Positions 43,340-55,390 are shown, counted from the stretch's first letter. The stretch: DNA of 64,000 nucleotides from Capitulum mitella (GCA_030062745.1 CP099842.1:27830307-27894306), one strand, 5' to 3'. Notes: generated by a model from the letters alone, not told the origin. Translations and numbers: made by a program.

Positions 43340-45060
43340 CCTAAGGCAAAAGGATCAAAGGTCAAGGTCAAATGAAGAATCCCAAAGGTGCGTACTTCGG
43401 TAAAACTTACTTACCTTGTTACCAGTAAGTGGCGCCATCTATCACTAAGTGATGCGCGCCAATAGATAGAACACATAAAAGTCTAGTTGGGCCATCCGTC
43501 GAAATTGACCTCAACGTCACATTGAAAGTAAACGTGCGTTGAAAAATTACGTATCTTTTTGCGAATAGGTGGCGCCACATGTCACTAAGTGATGTCAACC
43601 AATAGATAAGGCACATAAAAGTCTAGGTGGGTCATCAGCTGAAACTGACCTCAGGGTCAACGTTCATGGTCAAAAGGAGTGCTGAAAAAATACGTACCTT
43701 TTAGGAGTAAATGGCGCCACCTATCACTAAGTGATGAGCACCATTAGATAGAGCACATAGAAGTCTAGGTGGGCGATCAGCCGAAACTGACCTTAAGGTC
43801 ACGGGTCAAGGGCAAAACGAGTGTTAAAAATTTCTGTATCTCCTACAGGTAGGTGTCGTCATCTATCACAAAGTGATGTCCACCAATAGATAAAGCGCAT
43901 GAAGGTCTAGGTGGGACATTCGCCGAAATTAACCTCAAGGCCAAACGTCAAGGTCAAAACGAACTTTAAAGATTTAGGCGCCTTTTGCGAGTAGATGGCG
44001 CCACTTATCACTAAGTGATCCCAGCCAATAACTAGAGCGCATCAAAATCAAGGCGGGTCGTTTGCCGCAATTGGCTAAAGGTCAAAGGTCAACGAAAAAC
44101 AAGAGTTGAAAAACTATGTACATTCTTATGAGTAGGTGGAGCCACCTATCATTAAGTAATACCCACCAATACATAGAACACATAAAAGTGTAGGTGGGTC
44201 ATTCGCCGAAACTGACCTAAAGGTCAAAGATTAAGGCCAAAGCGAGTGTTAAAAATTTACGTACCTTTTTACGAGTAGGTCACGCCACCTATGACTAAGT
44301 GATGGCCACCATTGCATAGAGGAGATAAAAGTCTATGTGGGTCTTCCGCCGAAGTTGACCTCAGGGTCAAAGGTGAAGATTAAAACAAACGTTGAAAATT
44401 TACGCACCTTCTTACGAGTAGTTCGAGTTTGCTAAAACTATGTGACAGGCCGCAGTAGATAAAGCATATTAAAATCTTGGTGGGTCGTCGGCTGAAAATG
44501 ACCCCAAGGTCTAAGGCCAAGGTCAAAATGAACGTTGATAAATTACGTGCATTCTTACGAGTAGGTGGCGTCATTTACCACTAACCCACGTACTCGTTAA
44601 GACGAAATTTTCAGCGCTCGTTTTCATCTTGACCTTTGACCTTGAGGTCATTTTCGGTGGATGCCTCATCTAAGATTTTATGTGTTGTATCTGTTGGTGT
44701 CCATCACGTGGTGGTAAATGGTACCCCCTACTTGTAAAAAGGTGCGTAGATTTTCAAAGTCCGTTTTGACCTTGACCTTTCATTTTGTGGTCAGTTTTAG
44801 CGGATGATCTACCAAGACGTTAAAGTGCTCCATCTATTGGTGTGCATCACTTAGTGCTAGGTGGCGCCGCCTACTCGTGAAAAGGTACGTAATTTTTAAC
44901 ACCCCTTTTTGACCATGATCTTTGGCCTTGAGGTCAATTTCGGCGGATGACCCACCTGGACTAGTATGTGCTTTGTCTGTTCGTGGTGATCATTTACTGA
45001 TAAGTGACGCCATCTGCTCGTAAAAAGGTACGTAAATTCTCAATGTTCTTTTTAACCTTG
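43340..45060. repeat. 141-bp satellite array with an orientation switch
   Basis: The landmark ATCACTAAGTGATG falls at about 43,441, 43,581, 43,723, 43,864, 44,007, 44,148 and 44,291, with two degenerate units after that: a period of 140-143 bp. From about 44,590 to 45,060 three more units run in the opposite orientation. Each unit carries TGACCTCAAGGTCAAAGGTC or close variants, that is, several AGGTCA nuclear-receptor half-sites, plus the palindrome ATCACTAAGTGAT and GGTGGCGCCACC. Confidence 0.93.
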
Positions 45061-45485
45061 ACCTGCGACCCCATACTTTTGAAGGAAATCTCTCCTCCTC
45101 CTCCCCATTATCGCAGCCATGGTATAAGGACAAGAACTAGGTTCCGCTTGGCATTCGGTATTCCTGTAGCCAGTGTGATAAGCTATTTGCAGCATCGACG
45201 TCAGAATGCAACTTTTGTGAGAGGTCTATGCACATGATTCATCGTTCTGTCCAAAGGCAACAAGTAAAAGTATTCAAATTCGTGCTAAATATAACATGTT
45301 TAAAAATAACCAAATCGTCATAAAGAATATTCGAAAATCCGTTGCTAGCTCTTGTGTTGCAAGAGCCAGCTGTGGTGCTGCAGATCCAGCTTCGATTTTG
45401 GGCCGTTCAGGTACTGCGACTCAGTTCAAGCGTAACAAACAGCACAAGGAAAACGATAATGTATTACCACATCACTTGGCTACAC
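45061..45485. other. Possible upstream remnant of the hAT element
   Basis: No further conserved hAT block was identified; no other feature is seen. Confidence 0.35.
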
Positions 45486-45704
45486 TCACACGGTGTTGTG
45501 CGCTTTATCGGAAAGAAAGAGGATCGCACTGCATCGATCTCTTCCCGGGGCCAGCCGACGGCTGTTGAATACCGAGCCTTCCCGCGAAAAAGCGCGCTCT
45601 GCAGGCGTGCTGCAAGCTGGAACCGCCAAGTACTTCTTTACCAGCGGCGCAAGTCTTTGAAAGTTAGGCTGATAACACGACTGGCTGACATGGCTGGCTG
45701 ACAC
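45486..45704 (-). pseudogene. hAT transposase C-terminal dimerisation domain remnant
   Basis: A minus-strand ORF of 72 codons reads FQRLAPLVKKYLAVPACSTP, then AERAFSREGSVFNSRRL, then CSAILFLSDKAHNTV and a stop. This is the hATC dimerisation motif (L-A-x-x-x-Y-L-x-I/V-P-A/x-S-T-x-x-E-R-x-F-S ... R-L ... LFL). Only the C-terminus is present and the ORF starts inside the domain, so this is a fragment. Confidence 0.85.
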
Positions 45705-48480
45705 GACATAAAGCCTTATAACATTAATGCATGTAGTCTCCTATATCATGACACCCATGCCCCATGACACCAACCTTCTACATCATGACACCCATACTCC
45801 AAAACATTTTTCGCGTACGCCAATTCGACACCTAGACGTAAAAGTTAGACCGACGTAGTGCGGTGTCAGCCGTATGACCAATTCCGATAACAAGCACCTG
45901 CCGGGGATCTAGCTCTCCTCCTCCAGAGAGCCTTTCACTACCGGTCACCGCCACCTGGAATCATCTATCGCGGCTGTCACTGGATGCCTCAGCTTGGTTG
46001 CTTTGAAGACTGCGCTTCGTAGAACAAATATGTCGATCATCTTGGGGTTCACCGCTTTATGCTTAAATGTGTGTCTTGTCCTTTTACAGCGCGTGCACGT
46101 TTTGGTGTCTTCATCGCTTTACCTTTGCATGACGATATGCCCCGGAAAGCCCTGTACAACAATGTTGTGTAAAGCTAACAGTAAAGTTGTTGTATTACAG
46201 CATGAATGGGCTCTATAAAGAAACAAACAAACAAATAAGAGCCGGGCGCCAAGCGCGGCCGCATAGTGAAAGCGTTACACTTCGTGAAAAGTTCATTTTG
46301 CCTCGGAAATGTCTTTTTTATTTTGACGAACAAAAATAAGGGGGCTAAGGCAGTACCGTAACCATACCGTAAAGAAGAAGGCACGTGAGTAGTTATCAAG
46401 ACTTGCGGTGATACACAGTACCCATATTTCCATGGGAAATAAGCAGCAAATTTCAAAAGGTCGAATTTTGTTTGCATTTCCAAAAATTTATTCAGATGTA
46501 ATGACCAGATAAAAAAAGTCCGTATTATTGCATGAGATTACGTGAAGCATTCGTAAATCTCGCGTGCAGAAAACTTTAGAAGTCTCGCATCTGGAAATCC
46601 TCGCATCACGCGCGTACGGAAACCGCTGGTGTAGACCAAGAATATCAGTCCCGAAATAAATAACGTACAAAAAACGTACAAGGCCCCTAATGCACATCTC
46701 TAAAATTTAAAGAACTGTGCTATCTGCTGGTACGATGGTTTGGTGCCCAGCGGTTGCAATGTTACTAAATTGCAGTAAGCGCAATATCTGGGGCGGGTCG
46801 GGCCGGCCGCGCAATCTTAATTCTGCATGCTAGCTGAAGTAAGACTTACCCGCTCTCCGGCCTCGCTCCTAATAAATGGATTGTAAAATAAAGTTATGTA
46901 AAATAAAATGAGGGGAGTGACATGAACTCCAAACATATTGAAAGGATATCATGGCGTGGCAGCACCACAGGCAGACACCTTGCAGGCGGCATAACAAATG
47001 ACGCTTAGTGCGTTTGTGTTTGTGTTTGGAAGTACACTTTTCGGGGCTGTTTGAGATATGCATATTTCCTTGCTGCATTTTACGATATAAACAGATATCT
47101 GTTAAAATGTTCCAATATTTTGCACCCAGAAAAATATCATGAAATGTCATGGGTTTCAATGATATCGTGTGTTGTCATAAACAAGGAGTAAAACAAGAAA
47201 ACAAGAGCGCCGATATTATTACTGGAATAGCTAAATGGACCAAAACATAAAAGCTAACGCGTGGCGTATAAAGACGTGACACTCCGTAAAATTCAGCTGT
47301 CGTATGGGAAACTGCGTGATTTGATGTCAAGTGGTTACGTAGTTATAACGCTGCGGAAGGCGTCACGACCGGGTTCTTCCGGGCAGGGTGGGGTTCTTAT
47401 TTTCATTTGTCTGCTAGCTGCAGTCAGACTCGCCGGTCCTACGACCTCGCCCGTAGTCAGAGTAAATTATACGAAACGCTTATTGTATCATGCATGATAA
47501 ATGCAATGCTCGTCCTTTTCATCCGTAAGTGCGTCACTTATTCTGGGTATGTTTGAAAACTGAACGGAGGAATATCGCAGAACAAACACCGTAGCTCTGT
47601 GGCTGAGTTAAAGTAGCGAATAGCGCAATTCGCTGATGTACATGGATTCAAGATGTCTTGTTTTAGGCTTCTTCGGCAGTTCGGCAGGTGAGAGGTCCTT
47701 ATCTCTATCGTGCGGGGGAACGAATGCTACACAATGCCAATAACTGTATGGCAAGCTCTGCCTGAGACCACCTGGTTGTTGGATGTTGGAAAGAATACAG
47801 TTAACGTTGAAAGTGCCAGAAGCATTTTGGCATAATTCATTCCCATGCAAACTCAGAGCGTTCACGGTATAGTTTCCAAACCTGGCAGCGCCGCCACCTC
47901 ATCTGCCTTACGGACTGCTGCAATCATAGTCACAAGTTACAGTTTTAATAAGCATTGGCCATAAGGGAGTCCTGCCGCCGCAGCTCTCTCCACGGCGCAG
48001 TTCCGCTGCTGCCTGGCGACCCCGTCCCCAGCCGGTCCGGGCCAGCGGCGGGTCCAGCTGACCATCGCTGGGGGGTCAAAGGGGGCAGACAATCGCGGGA
48101 TGGGTATCATGAGCATTTCTCGTAAGGTGAAACGTAGCATATAACAGGGGAAGTATTGCATTTGTTTATCAAGCACTGTCGATAAATACATCTTTGCAGT
48201 CAGACATGAATTCTCGTCGATTCAGTATCAAACGATTAAGGCGTTATATCAAGCCTTGGGTTAACAAGTCGTGGCATCCCCGGCCGGATCCGTCGCTGGC
48301 CAGGTGCGCAGCGCCTCGGAAAGCCGGCGTGAGCTGGGAGCGAACGGGGCGGCAGCGGCGTCGGGGGCAGGCGGCGTGAACGTCACTCACACGGATGAGC
48401 GGCCGTATCCCCGCAGCAGCGGACCCAAGCCCCAGGCCAGCTGGGCCGGTGCGGCGCGGCCCAGGCCGAGCGGACGAGCC
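45705..48480. other. Unassigned intergenic sequence
   Basis: A short (AAAC)n tail at about 46,219-46,236 looks like the 3' end of a retroposon. No coding exon is supported. CpG content rises from about 47,970 towards the 48.5-kb block. Confidence 0.45.
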
Positions 48481-48790
48481 TAATTTGTATTAATGTGCCG
48501 CGGTGAAATCCGCCGGCCGGCAACTGATTGGCGCCGGCCAATGGCGGCGGCGGCGCGGCGTGACGTCAGACCGGTGACGTCAGGTCGCCGTGCCGCGGCG
48601 CCGGCGGCGCGCTGTCTGCCCGGAGGCGGCGAGCGGGTCGGGTCGCCGCGTGGTGCGGTCAATACGACACGGCGTCCGGCGCAACCGGTGAGACGAGATC
48701 GGCCCCGGGCCGCCGGCGGGGACTCCGGCAGGCGATCCTGTAGGGTCGTCCGGGCCGAGATCCACGTCGCTCGTGTCGGAACTGTTATTC
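48481..48790. promoter_or_regulatory. CpG-rich promoter-like block with two CREs and paired CCAAT boxes
   Basis: ATTGGCGCCGGCCAAT (48,527-48,542) places CCAAT boxes in both orientations. CCAATGGCGGCGG follows, then TGACGTCA at 48,561-48,568 and 48,575-48,582. CpG density is high from 48,280 to 48,780. The symmetric CCAAT arrangement suits a bidirectional promoter, but no adjacent coding exon was confirmed. Confidence 0.5.
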
Positions 48791-49124
48791 GCAATCTTCT
48801 CTTGCACGCGCGCCGCTGTTCCGGAACTCTTTCTGAGTGGATCTGCAGGAATTTGGTATGCTGTCTGCCATTATTTTCACCGTGATTATTCAGTCTAGAT
48901 ATTCCACTCTCCTCCATTAACGTAGGCGTAGGAACGGGGGGGGGGGGTTGATCCCTGTTTTGGGGAAATCCAACATAAACCCCATGGGTAAAAACGACTT
49001 TACCTCCCCCCCTTTTCTGGTCGCTCCTCTACTCCTGTGCATTGGCATTGAGAATTTCATGTATGGCAGCTTTGTACAGGCTTAGATGCGATGCAACTGA
49101 TCCCATTCACTTCGTTATTTTTCG

Positions 49125-49345
49125 CGTGTCGTAACGGATCGCATTAGCTTCCGCGAAGATTCGATGCAGACCGGACTCTGTTGTCTGGTTAAGGAGCCGG
49201 ACAATGGAGTACGGTGTGTGGCAGGCACTGGGTTCAAGTCCCAGAACGGACACCTGTATTTGGCCCGAGACCGAAAGGGTCACGGGGCAGCCTTTTCGTG
49301 GAACTGCACTGCACGATAAAGATCCCCCAGCGCCATCTGATTCGG
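49125..49345 (+). repeat. tRNA-derived SINE
   Basis: TGGTTAAGGAG (A-box-like, about 49,187) and GGGTTCAAGTCCC (B-box, about 49,232) are spaced as in a tRNA promoter. A non-tRNA body follows, with GGCCCGAGACCGAAAGGGTC and CTGCACTGCACGATAAAGATC. The order tRNA head then conserved body is typical of invertebrate SINEs. Confidence 0.55.
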
Positions 49346-50349
49346 CGCCTGTGACAAAATGATCCCATTTTTCGGAGCACTTCGGGATGGGGCCACGGTC
49401 TACCAACCATCTATGCTTGGCATGGACGCTGATCCCAAGGCCACCCACTTCAACGCTTTTGGGCTAAATGCATTAAATAAAATATCGCGCGGGACGCAGT
49501 CAGAGTCCGTGGGCAGCCGAGTTACATCGCCGTCAAACGTCCGTTGTGGTGTTTTTTTGCCGATCTTATTCGCCGCATATACGGTACAAAGTGATACAAG
49601 GATGCGTGCGTTCACACAGTTCCTGCGAAACGCTGCTTTGCAAGCACTTGTCTGTAAGGTCTAGTCTGTACCTGAGCTTTCGGTATCTTTGGACTGACGC
49701 ATGCTGCCATGTTTGTTTCACTTGGCAATATTTACGCGTACGGCTTTGTTTTAGACGCTTTCTTTTGCCTTGGAGGTAAGGAATAGCTTTCTTTACGAAT
49801 ATAAAATCTGATTGGTTTATGCTACACCTCTGTTGGGGTAGAGGTAAGTCAGCAAAATGCAGTGGCGGTGGATCGTATTTGATCATGGGGGGAGGGGCAA
49901 AGCAAAATTTCGAGGCCCTTGATCTTGAGAGGCCCTTTTCCTTCGAAGGGCCCTTATCCCCAAAAAGTCCATGTTTCTCTTAATGGGAGTCGTATTTCGC
50001 CCGACCGGGCGAGTTAAGTCCACGATCCAGTCGTGCGTTGTGCGAACTCTGGCACTCAGCCACTAAACTCGGCAGGTGCGGCATAGCTTGGTCCCACCGT
50101 GAACTCCTGACGTCCACAGTCAGACAGTTGGTTGGAAGCCGAGGCAACTGGCGCGGTGGCAACGGAATCCAAGTCTAATTATCTTACGACTTGATACAAA
50201 AATTAATAAAATCCTTACAACAACTACACATGCAACGTTCGTGCTTCAGTATATAACGACATATAGCACAATGATGTGTTTTATATGCTAACATTGTACT
50301 GACTGGGCCCTAAGAGCCATTGAATGGAGGAGCTTTCACGAACCAATAC
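49346..50349. other. Unassigned; GGGG-type repeat remnant near 49.86-49.98 kb
   Basis: Starts CAGTGGCGGTGGATCGTATTTG followed by GGGGGGAGGGGCAAAG, the usual left border of the GGGG-type dispersed repeats. Confidence 0.4.
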
Positions 50350-51280
50350 AGTGTTAAAAATGGAGGATAACGCAAACAAATCAGCGTCCGCTCTCGGATG
50401 GAAGCCGGGGGCTCCCTAACATGGTTCGAACTCTGTCAGAGGCCTGCCGGGTCCATTCCTCGAGGTCCCTTAAAAGCTGTAAGTTCCCGGTCTCTGGGTC
50501 ATTTTTGAACGTAATTCGCGCAAGGCCCTCTTACAGACGGATGCTGGGGCGCCTCCGAGACCCGAACTGGTTTAGCGAAGGCTCCCTGGGTCCATTTTAT
50601 GAGACCTCTTGAAAAACTGTAGGCTCCCGGGCCCTGTTTCGCTTCTGAGTGATAATCGGTACAAGGCCCTCTTTCGGACCTAAGCCGGGGGCCCCTAGCT
50701 GGGTTCGAACCCCGGTTTAGCGCAGACCACCCCGGTTCATTCATTCTGTGAGACCTCTGAAAATCGTGAGGTCCTGGTCACTGGACCACCTTCGAATGTA
50801 ATCAGTACGAGGCCCTCATTCGGACCTAAGTCGGAGACCCCTAGCAAGGTTCGAACCCTGGTTCAGCGTAGGCCAGCCCTGTCGATGAATTCTGTGAGAC
50901 CCCCTGAAAATTGTGTTGTCCTGGCCGCTGGACTACCTTGGAGTGTAATCGGTACGATTACACTCCTAAGCCGGGGTCTCCTAACATGGTTCAAGCCCCA
51001 GCGCAGTGCAGGCCACCCGGTCCATTAATTCCGGCCCCTGAAAATTATAAATCCTGGTCGCTGGACCACCTTTGAGTAATCAACACGAGGTCCTCTGTTG
51101 GATGAAAGCCGGGCCCCTAGCAGGGTCCGAACCGTGTGTCGGTTAGGCCAGCCGGGTCCATTCCGCGAGGCCCCTTAAAAATTGTAAATTCGCAGTCTCT
51201 GGCCAGTTTTGGGCCCAACCTGTTCGAGGCTCCTACCGGAAGGAAGCTGAGGCCCCTTACAAAGTAAGACTCGAAAGAAC
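50350..51280. repeat. ~145-bp tandem array with tRNA B-box-like motifs
   Basis: Six diverged units share GAGGCCCTC-TTCGGAC-CTAAGCCGGGG-CCCCTAGC-x-GGTTCGAACCC, then GCCAGCCGGGTCCATTC and GCGAGACCYC-TGAAAATTGT, then CCTGGTCGCTGGACCACCTT. B-box-like motifs (GGTTCGAAC or close variants) lie near 50,423, 50,703, 50,849, 50,988 and 51,124. One unit is degenerate near 50,562. Confidence 0.8.
50940..50966. repeat. Perfect 12-bp inverted repeat with a 3-nt loop
   Basis: GGAGTGTAATCG, GTA, CGATTACACTCC. It replaces the expected GAGGCCCTC-TTCGGAC part of one tandem unit. Confidence 0.95.
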
Positions 51281-51344
51281 ACGCACGCCACGTGCCTACT
51301 TCCTTGCCTGCATAGTTGTATTTTCCTTTCTTTCTTTCTTTTGT

Positions 51345-51512
51345 TTTTTTAGAGTGTTCGTCGCCTTTATCCCCATTTTCTTTTCAGTCCAATTTTTTAC
51401 GAGGTCCCCAAGATCATAAATGGGGGGGGGGCAGAAACATAGTCTTGCTCCAGACCCATCGCAACTGAGGGAGGGGCAGCTGCCCCCTTCCCCGCACTTC
51501 CGCCGCCCTTGG
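51345..51512 (-). repeat. GGGG-rich dispersed repeat, inverted copy of the 6.8-kb family
   Basis: The reverse complement begins AAGGGCGGCGGAAGTGCGGGG and continues through CAAGACTATGTTTCTGCCCC to a GTGAAAAAT-like tail, parallel to 6,777-6,945. Confidence 0.6.
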
Positions 51513-52330
51513 CACAATGTCAAGTCAAGTCAAGGGTGAAAAAAATGTTGGGTGTCGAAGCACATTGCCATGTTTACCTCTTCCAGTTAACTATCTGTCC
51601 CGCACTTTTCATGGAAAAACCGGGAAATTGTTATTTTATTTCTGTTCGTTTCATAAATATGGATTACATCAGTGGTATGGATAGCGTTAGAGTTGCGAAA
51701 CGTTTTTCCAGGCAATCTTTTTTTTAAGAATAGGACAAACAAGGAACTGTCTCTGGGCGTAGACGCATCTCATCAACGCTTTCTCTTTGAAGCCGATAAT
51801 GTCTCATCTGTTTCGCCGTTTTATTGACTTCATTTGAGACGTTGCAAAATGGACATAAAATGCAAAGTAATTAAGGAATATTTCTATACTTCAGCAGCAA
51901 GACATCTGCAGCGCTTGCGAGTATCTACGATGGAAATGAAAGCATGCGAATATTCTACGAAGACACCAGTGTAATGGTAACATAGGTGCAGCAGAAAGTA
52001 AATGATGATGGTGGTGTTTGATGAATCGATGAACTGTAATCGGAAAGGCGCCCATTTTCATTGGCTTTGTGCTGGAACACCATGATTTGTAACGCAGAGT
52101 TTGTCCGGAAAACTTGGCATTCGTTTCCAATCCCAAGCCAATTTATAACAAATAAGACGCATAATGATGCTGCTGTGCCTCCATGTAATAAATCCCCAAA
52201 ATCGTGGTTTGATTAACATGCTTAATTACTGATTATGTGCGGCCGACATGCATGTATCTCGAGTAATTTTTTAACGCCCAGCTGTCGCAGTCCGCTTCAG
52301 GAAATCGCTGGCGCTTGAAACCAAATCAGG
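51513..52330. other. Unassigned intergenic sequence
   Basis: AT-rich; no exon, domain or repeat recognised. Confidence 0.5.
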
Positions 52331-52640
52331 CTGAAAAGACACCTGGACCCGAAAGGGGAAGCGTAGCCGAAAGGGGGCGGGGCAACGGAGGAAAAAAGTG
52401 GAGGCCCCAGAGGGGCTCTGTTTTTCCTTTCGGACCCTTCTGACCCCTTTGAGAACTTACAGAATTCTGAAATATAGTCCCCTGTGGCCCTATTTGAGAT
52501 TTGACCTCAGAGGGACCTCCATGTTGCTATAGGAGACCCATATGAGATCCCTTGAGGCTACTGAAGGCCCCTTAATGCTAAGAGGTCCCCTTGAATCTAC
52601 AGGAGGCCCTTTCGGAAAATCCGCTCCTCCCCTTTGGCCG
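52331..52640. repeat. Degenerate GAGGCCCC-type repeat fragment
   Basis: Loosely periodic GAGGxCCCTTTGAGA blocks like those at 7-9 kb. It ends in a border-like GGCCGATTCCTGGCTAGATGC. Confidence 0.5.
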
Positions 52641-53099
52641 ATTCCTGGCTAGATGCTTGATCCGAAAACGAAACCTGTTTTTATAATACTCAATCTAATA
52701 ATAATAACCGGACATCAAACATGAACCTGACTGACATGTAAAGGACGACCGACGAAGCAACTGTCATCCAGCCACATGCAAAACGGCTACTATGCTCCCG
52801 CCAACAAATAGGCAGGAAAGGGAAAAAGGAGTGCGCCTCAGAGAGCAGCTATGAACATCGCATGGGGGCAGCGGAAGGAAAAAGGGGCTCGCCTCAAAGA
52901 GCAGCCGTAATTGACCGTGCACGGGGACGATGGGGAAGGATAAGGAATGCGCCTCAGGAAGAAGCCCTGAGCAGACGCGCATGGGCGCGAGTCGGGAGGC
53001 CAGATGCCCATCGCTTGCCAACCTAAGTTCGGGGTGATATGACGAATGGTCAATCGGCCAAAGAAAGCGAGGGAAAGGGCGAGAGCGAAAAAGCACATG
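52641..53099. repeat. Imperfect tandem repeat (GCGCCTCAGAGAGCAGC.. units)
   Basis: Three diverged units of GGCA-GGAAAGGGAAAAAGGAGTGCGCCTCAGAGAGCAGCxxT, roughly 65 bp apart, between about 52,810 and 52,985. Confidence 0.55.
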
Positions 53100-53180
53100 C
53101 ATGCAAGAACGCTCGACGTGGAATCGAACCCGGCCCTCTCATGTGCCCGTTGAGTCTAGTGAGTACCATTCATCTAGCGT
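53100..53180 (-). repeat. tRNA-like SINE head
   Basis: The minus strand contains CCGGGTTCGATTCCACG (B-box) and an A-box-like TGGTACTCACTAGACTC upstream. It does not fold as a tRNA. Confidence 0.45.
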
Positions 53181-54070
53181 ATCATGCCCATCCGCAATCA
53201 TAACAGCGCGGGGACATAACATTACTTAGCGTACGACTTCGTACCATGTTGCAGGAATTTTAAAAATTGAATCAGACAAAGCGATTCGATAAAAGCCGTA
53301 AAAAACAACACAGTTGGGACGTTGGGTTGTTCCATAGCGTCTTGAGCTTCTCCAAACCGTTTCACAGGCTCGCTTGTATTTCTCTTGCCTACATAATCCG
53401 CCTCCTATATCTAATCCCTATCCTTTTAACTTGTCACGTACGTTGCTGCGGGTACATTACCGGCATCGGTGCCACGAGGCCGAAGTATGTAAATACCATA
53501 TGATCCAGAACGACAGCACTGAAAGATCGAGTGGGCTTTTGGTAATTATCCATGGGTCTGGGACTATGTTTCTTCCGCTAGAAAAACCAATAGGACAATA
53601 CAACTTTTGGGAGGTCTGAGGCATCTTTCGGTTACAGTAACACATGACGCGATTTCTCACCACACCACTCCTCTGTTTGTTTAGCCGTAAGCAACATACC
53701 CACCGTCGACATTTTGAAAGTTTCTTAAACATATTGCGGGCGTTACGGTTCACAAGTAAACATTCGGTAGCAGTAGCCCCCTCGAAAATATTCCGAGTTC
53801 ACGGCCAGCGCAACGCCCGAATTTCCCGGTTTTCCTGTTGCTTTCCAGCGAGTAAATTAGCTGCACTCAGATCAAGTGAATGCAATCGCATCACGGTTTA
53901 CGTACAGCCGTTGCCCGAGAGAGCACCTGATATCCGCCACTATCATCAAAGCCTGTGTATGCATGGTAACAATTACTGTTTGCAATCCTAGACCGCCGCT
54001 GAAAGGAAATGAAAATATGAATAGTTCATATCAACATTCACCACCGGCGCTTCGAATTTTCCTTATTCCC
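53181..54070. other. Unassigned intergenic sequence
   Basis: ORFs up to 115 aa lack domain or bias. Confidence 0.5.
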
Positions 54071-54205
54071 TCATCCGAGTAAACTGGGATTGAACTGCTG
54101 TCAGCCATGGAGGTGGGATTTAACCGCGGCACACTCGGGAACGTTCGCATAGCGCTGGGGCCTGCTTGTACTGCCTAGACTTTCGTCTAAACCAATGGAT
54201 GATTT
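54071..54205 (-). repeat. tRNA-like repeat fragments
   Basis: Minus-strand GGTTAAATCCCACCTCC and CAGTTCAATCCCAG resemble B-boxes in two overlapping tRNA-like pieces. Confidence 0.3.
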
Positions 54206-55214
54206 CCCCACCACGAGTCGTCTTCGTAGTATAAGGTAAGGTTACGAGTCTGGTTCTTCATATCCCATATCTGTCAGACCATTTTTTTTAAAGAAATTTA
54301 GTTTTGATCATCACAGCCAAGGCTCTAAGTGCTTGGCGGCAGATTTTCATTCGCGCGATCTTGAACTGAGTTGATATCCAAACAAATTATACGACAGCTG
54401 TTTTGATATTTCGTTAGGAAGTTGTCGGTGGGCTTTCCTGCGAAGGAGGTAAGTTGAACTTTTCACCTGCCCACCCTATTCCTTTTGATGGTTTACGGTT
54501 TCTCTGGAAGAGGAAGTAGCAGTCGTGGGCAATTTAGACAGGGAAGCGTCCGGTGGCTCCAGAAGTGGCGCTCACTCCGCCCTCTCAGAAACGTCGTCAC
54601 CACCTTATACCATGCAACCCGGTCCATCACTTCGCCATATTGCGACATTTCCGTCAGCGCAGTTTTATACTGGACCACCGCAAATGAAAAATAACCAAAT
54701 CCGTGGTGATCTGCGAATCCTGTGGTCACTTTCATTGCCTTTAACGGGCTCCTCACTGAGATGAAGTATAACCGTACTGGAACCTTTAAATCCCAGTTAA
54801 ACAATTGCCTTTCGGCGTCGGATGTTGTAACGGCTGACCAGTTGTGCATGAGCGTTGTGTCATGTGTATGTTGTGAGCATCCGGGCAGTTTTCCTATAAC
54901 AATTGGCTGTCAAGTCGGATCAGAAGATTTCTTTTGCCGTTGGGCTTACTTCCAACGAATCTGTCCAGTCTTGGTGTACGTTCCCACTCGCACACATCTG
55001 TAAAATCTAGACATGCGCACTTCTTGGCGTGATGAACGGTTGGCGGACACCGCCGGCCTTTAAAATGACGTATACATAAAGAGGGAATGTAGTTTGTTAG
55101 TTGGCCTGTCCAGAGACGTGCTACAACGTGCATAGTTTTGCTTCTTTCGCTCTGCCTTCTGTCTGTAATTAAAAACGGTTCTGGTGCCCAGAATATAGTT
55201 GACATTGCCCACAT
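54206..55214. other. Unassigned intergenic sequence
   Basis: A 118-codon minus-strand ORF (54,849-54,493) has no recognisable domain. Nothing else is seen. Confidence 0.45.
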
Positions 55215-55390
55215 TTCGAAACGCCATTATTATGCAACTTACATACTGCGACTTACAACTACAACTTGCACACTACTGCAACTTACATACTACAGCTGCA
55301 ACTTATAACATACAACGTATTACATACATAGTACATATATACTACAGCAACATACTACAACATACTACGGCTTACAAGTTACGTACAAAC
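55215..55390. repeat. ACTACAACTTACATA low-complexity repeat
   Basis: Irregular repeats of ACTTACA, ACTACAAC and CATACTAC. Confidence 0.8.
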
